DNA of 59,031 bases. Source: an uncultured Flavobacteriales bacterium (lineage in GTDB: Bacteria > Bacteroidota > Bacteroidia > Flavobacteriales_D > Sanyastnellaceae). The stretch spans positions 1 to 59,031 of the forward strand of contig CAJQJX010000047.1 in assembly GCA_905478795.1 (NCBI GenBank). The letters run 5' to 3'. The notes beneath the pieces were generated by a model. The model saw nothing but the letters and a program-made list of their open reading frames with translations. It was not told where the DNA came from and did no database searches. The position numbers and the translations under genes were made by a program. Below are positions 8,256 to 15,021 of the stretch, one piece after another. The first letter of the stretch is position 1. Each line of letters begins with the position of its first letter.

Positions 8256-8561
8256 GTGAACAAATCCGTCATCATTGCTGACCGCGCTGCGACCGCCATG
8301 GAGCGCATCATTCATCACCTGCAGGGCGCCTCCCTGATTGGGGCCGAAAAATCCAAAGACGAAATGCTCTCTGTGATCCGCTCTCTGGGCAGAAATGCCG
8401 CCCCGAACGGCTCACGCAAAGCACGATTCGACGACAAGTTTGGTGACGTTCGCAGCATCTTAGCGCACAACCACAGGATCTACTACCTCGTTGAGGAAGC
8501 CCGGATTGTCATTCTGGACGTGATCCTGGACGCGGAGATCCACTCAGTGGAATCGGCTTAA
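8256..8561 (+). CDS. Orphan ParE/RelE-like toxin-fold protein
   Basis: A 101-residue protein starting at GTG (NKSVIIADRAATAMERIIHH), with the ParE/RelE pattern. An N-terminal strand is followed by two helices with a conserved hydrophobic spacing. The second half has FGDVRSILAHNHRIYYLVE then RIVILDVI, the typical R-x(5-8)-RI-Y strand pair of plasmid-stabilisation toxins. No antitoxin-sized ORF precedes it in the 90 nt back to gcvT, nor is one seen after it. Its 3' end overlaps the convergent wbqC gene by 53 nt. Possible roles are an orphan or decayed toxin or a domesticated RNA-binding protein. An in-frame TTG at 8229 and a GTG at 8250 are alternative starts. Confidence 0.55.
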   Translation: MNKSVIIADRAATAMERIIHHLQGASLIGAEKSKDEMLSVIRSLGRNAAPNGSRKARFDDKFGDVRSILAHNHRIYYLVEEARIVILDVILDAEIHSVESA

Positions 8562-9156
8562 TGGCGGTTCCAGCGCTCGGTCCGAGGTGAAGGATCAGAT
8601 CCAAAATTCCCAAGCTTAAAAAGGGAATGTGCGGCTGTCGGTCATGCCAAACATGCGACCAACTCACGTCGGAAAAGACAACCGCAGACGCCATCAAAGA
8701 CATCATCGAAGTTTCCGTTGACTCAGCATATTCTGCGGGAGTGACATCAGAAGGCACGGATATACCCAACCACGTTGCCGCCCACTGCATGGTGGCCCGG
8801 TTCCATCCCCCGAGCGATCCAGGACCATTCTTAAACAGGGCCTCGAGCTCTTCTTCCATCTCCTCAAAGAAAGGAGCCCGCCCGTAAGCCGTTCTCACGG
8901 CTTGCCACGCTTTGCGATCGGGTTCGCCGGTGATCCGCATGGTCTCGTCTTGGGAACGTGGTCGGCCTCCGCGCTTTTCCACAGGCAGGGAGAGCTCCAA
9001 TGTTCCCGTCGATTGCATCAAAGTAAAACGGTTGCGAAAGGTGCGCTTGGGATAATGCTCTAAACCGTCAAGCCGAGCGCCACCGGACATCGCAGCGCCC
9101 CACCATGGAACAGGAGGGAAGGGGCACAAGGGAAGACGGTGCAACCCCGGCTTCAC
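8509..9156 (-). CDS. WbqC-like family protein
   Basis: A 215-residue protein with the WbqC pattern: an opening LHRLPLCPFPPVPWWG, then YPKRTFRNRFTL, an LELSLPVEK strand, a Tyr-x-x-APFFEEMEEELEALF helix and the closing FLSLGILDLILHLGP. The family is linked to polysaccharide and O-antigen loci, with uncertain chemistry. The start is a GTG overlapping the lepB stop (GTGA), immediately before the first conserved motif. Following lepB is the normal Bacteroidota order. The last ~15 residues lie past the family's conserved end and overlap the convergent toxin-like gene. Confidence 0.8.
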   Translation of the reverse strand: MKPGLHRLPLCPFPPVPWWGAAMSGGARLDGLEHYPKRTFRNRFTLMQSTGTLELSLPVEKRGGRPRSQDETMRITGEPDRKAWQAVRTAYGRAPFFEEMEEELEALFKNGPGSLGGWNRATMQWAATWLGISVPSDVTPAEYAESTETSMMSLMASAVVFSDVSWSHVWHDRQPHIPFLSLGILDLILHLGPSAGTAIKPIPLSGSPRPGSRPE

Positions 9157-10739
9157 TTCACCGATTTGAACATGCGGTCCCAGCGAACGCCCGACTCCCC
9201 ATGCTGTTCCACATTCATTTTGCTGAACCAAGTAAAGGAGGCCTTGCCCACCACGTGATCTTCGGGCACAAAGCCCCAATAGCGGCTGTCAGCAGAAGAG
9301 TGCCGATTGTCTCCCATGAGCCAATAATAGCCTTGGGCAAACGTGTACGTTGAAGCCGGTGCGCCATCGAGCAGAACAACACCGTCCCGCTCCTCCAAAG
9401 TGTGGCCTTCGTAGGCCGTGATCACCCTTTTGTAGAGCATCACATTGCGGGGAGTCAAGTCCACAGTTTCGCCCGCCTCTGGCAGGTGAATAGGACCATA
9501 GTTGTCCAAGTCCCACGTCGCAAAGTCAAACTTGTTGGTGTTGGGATACATATCCAAAGTGCCCCGGCGCGAAGTGGAGTCAAACAGTTTGATTTCGGCC
9601 ACCATATCCTGCGATTCGAGCAATGCCGCCTCATCCTCTCGAAGGGCCATGAAGTAAGTGCCTCCGCCACCCTTGCCTTGAATGTCGATGTCGGTCAACC
9701 CCAAGCGCTCACGAATGATGCGCAGATCCGCTTCGCGCTTGAGCCGCACCAAATAATTGAACTGCAAACCAGGAGGAGAAGCCACTTCTTGACCATCGAT
9801 GATCAACTTGCGGTCTACAATGGCCAGGTCCTCACCGGGCAAGCCAACGCAGCGTTTGACATAGTGTTCTTTTTTGTCGACTGGACGGGGCTTGATGCCA
9901 TGGGTACGGCGCCAATCCTTGCGCGCCATGTCATTGAAACGACCGCGGTCAGCTTCGTAGGCGACGGGATCCCCGCCAGCAAAGCCCATGGCACGCTGGC
10001 GGATCAAAGCATGGTAATCGTGTCCCGCCAGATAGGCATCCACCACAATCGAATCTCCATTGGGAAAGTTGAACACCACGGCATCGTAGCGGTCCACTGA
10101 GCCAAAACCTGGAAGCCGCTGATAGGGGAGCTTCACCCATTCCAAATAGCTGTTCTTCAGAGCAGTTTTGGGAATCGCATTGTGCACGAAGGGAAGCGAA
10201 AGCGGAGTCTCAGGCAGTTTGGCGCCATAACTCATCTTGCTCACCACGAGGTAATCGCCCACGAGCATGCTGTCCTCCATGGAGGCTGTTGGAATCTGAA
10301 ACGCCTCGAAGACATACCCACGAATCAAAGAAGCGACAACGGTGGCCCAGAGAATCGCCTCGGACCATTCACGCCGCCATGTCTTTTTGACATTGGTCCA
10401 ATCGCGAGGCCCTAAAAAAGCAGCATCGTCTGCAAAGGCCAGCCAAGGCAGTGCCCCCCAAGGAAGGGCACCGAAAAGCCACTGCAAGGGAGTAGAACGC
10501 TTCCCGAATGCAATGCCGATTTCCACATGCAAAATGGTCGCCATCAAAAGGTTTGGACCCGGAAACAAGAGTGGCAACATCCACACTTTTGGTCTCTTGA
10601 GCATACCGAGCAACACCCAATAATTCAGTCCTGGAATGTACCCATGCCAACTGGTCAGTCCCGCCCGAGAGAACAACCTCGGCAAGGTGACCATGTGAAA
10701 CAATGGAAGGGCAAGCAGTGCGATCAGAGAGAGGCTCAT
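9153..10739 (-). CDS. lepB: Signal peptidase I
   Basis: A 528-residue type I signal peptidase, longer than the E. coli enzyme as is typical of Bacteroidota. Three to four hydrophobic segments occupy the first ~140 residues. Catalytic Ser is Ser153 in IPTASMEDSML. The general-base Lys is in EHYVKRCVGLPGE. The C-terminal MGDNRHSSADSRYWGFVPE is box E. A long inserted region lies between the Lys box and box E. The enzyme cleaves signal peptides of exported proteins on the periplasmic face. The ATG selected begins the first membrane segment. It lies 35 nt after dapB and is coupled to wbqC. Confidence 0.96.
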   Translation of the reverse strand: MSLSLIALLALPLFHMVTLPRLFSRAGLTSWHGYIPGLNYWVLLGMLKRPKVWMLPLLFPGPNLLMATILHVEIGIAFGKRSTPLQWLFGALPWGALPWLAFADDAAFLGPRDWTNVKKTWRREWSEAILWATVVASLIRGYVFEAFQIPTASMEDSMLVGDYLVVSKMSYGAKLPETPLSLPFVHNAIPKTALKNSYLEWVKLPYQRLPGFGSVDRYDAVVFNFPNGDSIVVDAYLAGHDYHALIRQRAMGFAGGDPVAYEADRGRFNDMARKDWRRTHGIKPRPVDKKEHYVKRCVGLPGEDLAIVDRKLIIDGQEVASPPGLQFNYLVRLKREADLRIIRERLGLTDIDIQGKGGGGTYFMALREDEAALLESQDMVAEIKLFDSTSRRGTLDMYPNTNKFDFATWDLDNYGPIHLPEAGETVDLTPRNVMLYKRVITAYEGHTLEERDGVVLLDGAPASTYTFAQGYYWLMGDNRHSSADSRYWGFVPEDHVVGKASFTWFSKMNVEQHGESGVRWDRMFKSVK

Positions 10740-10774
10740 GGGACAGTAGAGAACACGGTGTTCGAAGTGCAATA

Positions 10775-11476
10775 TCAGCCCCAAACGTCGCTCATACCGA
10801 AAATTTTGTGGCAGGGACCTGTGTGCCGGCTGAGCCATTCCGCAGCCTCTATGGCCCCTTGGGCAAAACCACTCCTGTTTTGCGCACTGTGAATCAACGA
10901 GATGCTGTCGATCTCACTGCGCCATTCCACTTCGTGTGTTCCCGGCACACCTGACAAACGCTGCGCCGTTATCGGCACATCGGGCCAGCCCAACTGAGAC
11001 ATGTCTTCCCCAATCGCATGCGCAGTGCCGCTGGGCGCATCCAACTTGCCTGTGTGGTGCACTTCATGGACCGATGGGACAAACTCTGCATGGCCCTCCA
11101 TCGCTTGCGCTGCGCCTTTCAAGGCCTTCCGAAAGAGGTAGACCCCTTTTGAGAAGTTCGGTGCCCACAAGAGGGGGTGGCCTGCTTCGACCGAAGCAGC
11201 CTGCACTTCATCCGCATGGACTGCCCAACCTGTGGTACCGCTCACCAGAGGCAACATCCGCTGACGGCATGCCGCGATTACATCTACAGCACTGTCTGGG
11301 GCCGTGAATTCAACCGCTACATCCGCCTTGGGCCATGTAGAATCCGCCATTTCCGATCGGCCCATAACCCCTGCTACAAGGTGGCCGCTCCTCAACGCAG
11401 CTTCTTGCACAGCTGACCCCATTCTTCCGCGTCCGATGATCAAAATGCGGAGGCCCTGTGTGGCATGGTCTGTCAT
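10775..11476 (-). CDS. dapB: 4-hydroxy-tetrahydrodipicolinate reductase
   Basis: A 233-residue dinucleotide-binding enzyme with an N-terminal Rossmann start (LRILIIGRGRMGSAV), GTTGW, APNFSKGVYLF and the catalytic EVHHTGKLDAPSGTA motif. DapB reduces hydroxy-tetrahydrodipicolinate in the diaminopimelate/lysine pathway that feeds peptidoglycan. The ATG overlaps the DUF5683 stop (ATGA). The position between DUF5683 and lepB is the conserved Bacteroidota arrangement. The glycine-rich loop reads GRGRMG rather than the usual G-x-x-GRMG with a small residue, a minor variation. Confidence 0.96.
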   Translation of the reverse strand: MTDHATQGLRILIIGRGRMGSAVQEAALRSGHLVAGVMGRSEMADSTWPKADVAVEFTAPDSAVDVIAACRQRMLPLVSGTTGWAVHADEVQAASVEAGHPLLWAPNFSKGVYLFRKALKGAAQAMEGHAEFVPSVHEVHHTGKLDAPSGTAHAIGEDMSQLGWPDVPITAQRLSGVPGTHEVEWRSEIDSISLIHSAQNRSGFAQGAIEAAEWLSRHTGPCHKIFGMSDVWG

Positions 11477-12009
11477 CGCGCCCTGTGTATTCTGCGCGGA
11501 ACAAACGTCCGAGACAACTTGATCCCGAAAGTGGGGCCTGCGCCGGGCACCCAACCTAAATCTTCACTCACATCAAAACCCAGCAAGTGGGCATCTACGT
11601 GGGCGTCCACTACCTGAGCGCCCCAAATCAAGGCAAAAACCAAAATGGACTGCTCAAAATTGGAACGGTGAAAATCACGCAAATCTCTTACGGTCTGCAC
11701 ATCGTACTCCGTTGGATACAGCGTGGTGGGGTCGTCATCGGTAAGCGCCAGGTAGCCATCGCGGTAACCGCGATACAGGTCCCCTTCAGTCTGTATAAAG
11801 TAGCCGGCAGCGCCCAAGCCTCCATAGACCAAGGGAACCTTCCACCATTTCTTGTTGTCCAACTGCCCCCAACCCGGAACTACAGCGCTGTGCCAAGTCG
11901 TTCTCCCAATGCGAAATTCTCGCTCCTCTTGGGTTTCTTCTAACTGCGCCATCGCGGGCGAAGCCACCCAGCACATCAAAGACAGCCATAAAACGCTGAG
12001 GCGTCCCAT
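11473..12009 (-). CDS. DUF5683 domain membrane-associated protein
   Basis: A 178-residue exported or inner-membrane protein. It has a signal sequence ending SPAMA, a conserved AVVPGWGQLDNKKWWKVPL motif and a hydrophobic helix (VPLVYGGLGAAGYFIQ), then a second hydrophobic segment (ILVFALIWGAQVVDAHVDAH) and a final beta-rich tail. The PGWGQ motif and location between parB and dapB identify the DUF5683 family of Bacteroidota. Function is not known. Start ATG 12009 overlaps the parB stop by one base (TGATG). Confidence 0.85.
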   Translation of the reverse strand: MGRLSVLWLSLMCWVASPAMAQLEETQEEREFRIGRTTWHSAVVPGWGQLDNKKWWKVPLVYGGLGAAGYFIQTEGDLYRGYRDGYLALTDDDPTTLYPTEYDVQTVRDLRDFHRSNFEQSILVFALIWGAQVVDAHVDAHLLGFDVSEDLGWVPGAGPTFGIKLSRTFVPRRIHRAR

Positions 12010-12944
12010 CAACGGGCCCCCAATTCGTCCAGCAAATGCTGCAGGTCGTCTGCATTCTGGAAGTACAGCTCCACGCGACCAGCCCCGTCTTCGCGGGCCT
12101 TGACATCCAAGGTGCGGCCCGAAAAACGGCTGCGCAAGTGCGCGCGCATGGTTTGCATCTGCAAGCTCAATGCCGCACCCTTGACAATCTTCTTCGAGGG
12201 CTTTCTGCCCAGCATTTCACTGGCCTCCCGTTCTGTTTGACGGACGTTGAGCCCTTTCGCAATAATGCGCTGATACAGGGCCTTTTGGTTCTTGATTTCT
12301 TGTAACCCTGCCAGAACGCGGGCGTGGCCAAAACTCAGATGGCCCGCAGCAACAGATTGCTGCACCAAAGCGGGCAAGCCCAAGAGGCGGATGTAATTGG
12401 AAATCGTAGAACGCTGTTTCCCCACCCTTGATGCCAACTCTTCTTGTGTCAAAGAGCACTCTTCCATCAAACGGCGAAAACTGATGGCCACCTCGATGGC
12501 ATCCAAGTCTTCACGTTGGATGTTCTCGACCAAAGCCATTTCGAGCATTTCCTGATCGTTGGCCTCACGCACATAGGCGGGGACCTGTTCCAAGTCTGCA
12601 AGTTGAGAAGCACGAAAGCGGCGTTCACCTGAAATGAGCTGATACTTGGCAGCGCTCAAACGGCGAACGGTCAAAGGCTGGATAATGCCCAACGTCTTGA
12701 TGCTCTCCGCCAATTCATTCAGCGCAAAGGGTTCAAAAGTGCGTCGGGGCTGATCGGGATTGGCCTCTATCGCCGAAATCGGCAAGAGGGCCACACGGCC
12801 CGCCATGTCCACAGCAGGCTCACCAGACTGCTTTGCTTCTACAGCTTCTGCTGGTTGAGACAACTCGGACTGTTCGGCTTGTTGGGCCTGTAACAGTGCG
12901 CCCAAACCCCTTCCCAGTGCCGGCTTCTTTGACTTTTTAGCCAT
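12009..12944 (-). CDS. parB: Chromosome-partitioning protein ParB
   Basis: A 311-residue ParB/Spo0J. The N-terminus KPALGRGLGALL is the ParA-interacting peptide. The N-terminal CTPase/nuclease-like fold shows ANPDQPRRTF and SGERRFRASQLA, followed by VENIQREDLDAIE and a helix-turn-helix (QEELASRVGKQRSTISNYIRLL). ParB binds parS near the origin, spreads as a CTP-dependent clamp and loads condensin. I searched the surrounding sequence for the usual GTTnCACGTGnAAC parS palindrome and did not find one. It lies 12 nt downstream of parA in one operon. Confidence 0.97.
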   Translation of the reverse strand: MAKKSKKPALGRGLGALLQAQQAEQSELSQPAEAVEAKQSGEPAVDMAGRVALLPISAIEANPDQPRRTFEPFALNELAESIKTLGIIQPLTVRRLSAAKYQLISGERRFRASQLADLEQVPAYVREANDQEMLEMALVENIQREDLDAIEVAISFRRLMEECSLTQEELASRVGKQRSTISNYIRLLGLPALVQQSVAAGHLSFGHARVLAGLQEIKNQKALYQRIIAKGLNVRQTEREASEMLGRKPSKKIVKGAALSLQMQTMRAHLRSRFSGRTLDVKAREDGAGRVELYFQNADDLQHLLDELGAR

Positions 12945-12956
12945 ACCCTAACAGAA

Positions 12957-13811
12957 TCAGTTGAGGCCCACAGGAGCTTCTCCCGGCTCAGCTGCTGTCA
13001 TGCTGGCATCCTCATTGAGGAACTTCTCGGCATTGGGCAACTTGGTGAGGTCGTTCTTCTGAAGAATCTCCCTGGCCAGGTTGAGGTAATTGATGGCCCC
13101 TTTACAAGAGGCGTCGTGCATCACAATGGTTTCACCATGGCTCGGCGCCTCACCCAGACGGGTATTCCGGTGAATGAGGGTGTCGAACACCATCTCGCGG
13201 AAATGCATCCTTACTTCTTCTACCACCTGGTTGGACAGACGCAGACGGGTGTCGTACATGGTCAGCAAGATCCCCTCGATGTTGAGGTTCTCATTGAGTC
13301 CTCCTTGAACGATTTTGATCGTATTGAGCAGCTTGCCCAAACCTTCCAGAGCGAAGTACTCGCATTGGACCGGAATGACCACCGAATCAGCCGCTGACAA
13401 TGCATTCAATGTGATCAAGCCCAATGAAGGAGAGCAGTCGATGAGGATGAAGTCAAAGTCATCTTTCAATGGCTCCAAGGCCTTGCGCAGGCGAAACTCA
13501 CGCTCGGCCTCGTTGATCAACTCAATCTCTGCACCAACCAGGTCAATGTGAGAAGGCAGCAACCACAAATTCGGGTTGCCGGTTTCCACAATAGCGGTCC
13601 GTGCCTCCGTTCCATTGATCAAGCACTGATAGGTGCCATTGTCCACAGACTTCGGGTCAACACCCACCCCTGAACTTGAATTCGCTTGAGGATCGGCGTC
13701 GACAAGCAAAGTCCTGTACTCAAGCGCACCAAGGCTTGCACCGAGGTTAATTGCTGTAGTGGTCTTTCCCACACCTCCTTTCTGGTTCGCTATGGCGATA
13801 ATCTTACCCAT
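12957..13811 (-). CDS. parA: Chromosome-partitioning ATPase ParA
   Basis: A 284-residue Walker-type ATPase with the deviant Walker A motif KGGVGKTTT (residues 11-19), LVDADPQANSSSG (Walker A') and LIDCSPSLGLIT (Walker B). It segregates the chromosome by ATP-dependent, non-specific DNA binding in concert with ParB. The C-terminal ~25 residues (NEDASMTAAEPGEAP) are an extra acidic tail. Its start lies one nucleotide after the stop of the MBL-fold hydrolase gene. Confidence 0.97.
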   Translation of the reverse strand: MGKIIAIANQKGGVGKTTTAINLGASLGALEYRTLLVDADPQANSSSGVGVDPKSVDNGTYQCLINGTEARTAIVETGNPNLWLLPSHIDLVGAEIELINEAEREFRLRKALEPLKDDFDFILIDCSPSLGLITLNALSAADSVVIPVQCEYFALEGLGKLLNTIKIVQGGLNENLNIEGILLTMYDTRLRLSNQVVEEVRMHFREMVFDTLIHRNTRLGEAPSHGETIVMHDASCKGAINYLNLAREILQKNDLTKLPNAEKFLNEDASMTAAEPGEAPVGLN

Positions 13812-13812
13812 T

Positions 13813-14511
13813 TCAATTCACTGTTTCAAGCACCGACCCTATGGCAGGCAAGTGCAGTTCTCCTCCCGCATCCCGAACGGTGCCGAGGGCAGCCTCCCGA
13901 TCGATGGCGATGGGAGGGAAAGTATCATAATGCATGCCCACCACCTGGCGGCAGCGCAACATGTCCATCGCCGCTGGAACATCGGCGTACCCCATGGTGA
14001 ACGTCCCACCAATGGGAAGTAGTGCCCAGTCAGGCGTCCACATCCTACCAATCAGTTCCATTTCCATGGAAAGATCAGTGTCGCCCGCATGGTACACCCT
14101 CACTCCATCGAAGTCGAGGACAAATCCGCAGGGGACGCCGCCCGGTTTCCCATCGGGAAGGGTAGAGGAGTGCACTGCTCCGACCACACGCACACCCGCT
14201 GCATGGCCTCCAGATTCGAGCTGAAGATGGCCACCAGGATTGACCGGCACGACATCTTCAACCCCTTTGGCCCCAAACCACATGGCCACCTCGTAAGGTG
14301 CTACAAGTTGAGCCCCTGAACGCTTCAAGACAATCTCCGCATCGGCTACGTGATCTTCATGACCGTGGGTCAACAAGACATGGGTAGGGGAAAGGCCCTC
14401 CAGAGAGACCTCCTCAGCCAACGGATTGGGCGAAATGAACGGGTCGATCAAAACACGCAATCCGCCTGAAACCAGCAGAAAACAACTATGTCCGAGGTAG
14501 GTCAGTTCCAT
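13813..14511 (-). CDS. UPF0173-type metallo-beta-lactamase-fold hydrolase
   Basis: A 232-residue MBL-fold protein. It begins MELTYLGHSCFLL, has the metal-binding motif THGHEDHVADAE, further ligands in GAVHSSTLPDG and YHAGDTDL, and ends with GMHYDTFPPI. This is the UPF0173 metal-dependent hydrolase pattern. Natural substrate is unknown. The chosen ATG starts the first beta strand as in the family. It is the first gene of the parAB operon or the gene just before it. Confidence 0.88.
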   Translation of the reverse strand: MELTYLGHSCFLLVSGGLRVLIDPFISPNPLAEEVSLEGLSPTHVLLTHGHEDHVADAEIVLKRSGAQLVAPYEVAMWFGAKGVEDVVPVNPGGHLQLESGGHAAGVRVVGAVHSSTLPDGKPGGVPCGFVLDFDGVRVYHAGDTDLSMEMELIGRMWTPDWALLPIGGTFTMGYADVPAAMDMLRCRQVVGMHYDTFPPIAIDREAALGTVRDAGGELHLPAIGSVLETVN

Positions 14512-14561
14512 GACGGTGAATCTCAAAGATAACCGCGACTGGAGCCTGAAAAGTCCAAGAA

Positions 14562-14570
14562 TTATCCACA
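14562..14570. promoter_or_regulatory. Single perfect DnaA box
   Basis: TTATCCACA lies in the 90-nt gap upstream of the UPF0173/parAB operon. It is the only perfect consensus box I noticed in the window. A lone box could bind DnaA as a regulator of the parAB operon, or be chance; one 9-mer match in 59 kb is not improbable. Confidence 0.3.
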
Positions 14571-14601
14571 CGAAACCCCACCGCAATGAGGAATGGTGTC
14601 C

Positions 14602-14976
14602 TTATAAATCTTCGAAGCGAACGTCACCGCTGTCCTCCTGACTGTCGGTGTTCGCTGCAGGGCCATTGGGCTCGCCCGATTGAAAGCCATCGGTGCCTTG
14701 CAACTCCGCAATCTTCTCCAAAGAATCGCGCAGGCCTTCGTGGAACTTCTCGAAGTCTTCCTTGTATAGGAACAACTTGTGCTTACTGTAGCTCACCTCA
14801 CCAGAAGCATTCGTCTGACGCTTGCTTTCAGTAATGGTCAGATAAAGATCTTTTGCTCGGGTGGCCCGAATATCAAAAAAGTACGTCCGCTTACCCGCTT
14901 TAACGGCAACAGTGTGTACATCCTCCTCACGACGGTCATTCCGTCCCCAGTTCGATTGGTTGCGTTCCCCTTCCAT
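14602..14976 (-). CDS. DUF3276 / PUR-type nucleic-acid-binding protein
   Basis: A 124-residue protein with the PUR-alpha-like repeat: an opening VHTVAVKAGKRTYFFDIR, then KDLYLTITESKR, and a helix YKEDFEKFHEGLRDSLEKI. Bacteroidota and spirochaete members of this family bind single-stranded DNA or RNA. The C-terminal ~30 residues are acidic and probably disordered. It is a free-standing minus-strand gene between the PKD surface protein gene and the parAB operon. Role unknown, though proximity to parAB invites a link to nucleoid or origin functions. Confidence 0.88.
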   Translation of the reverse strand: MEGERNQSNWGRNDRREEDVHTVAVKAGKRTYFFDIRATRAKDLYLTITESKRQTNASGEVSYSKHKLFLYKEDFEKFHEGLRDSLEKIAELQGTDGFQSGEPNGPAANTDSQEDSGDVRFEDL

Positions 14977-15021
14977 CTTTCCGAATTATTGTCGAAAAGG
15001 TAAGCAGAATCAAACAGGCCC

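Noticed and set aside
8509-8561. Possible frameshift at the end of wbqC
   Set aside because: Conserved family C-terminus is intact; the extra tail only overlaps the convergent toxin-like gene.
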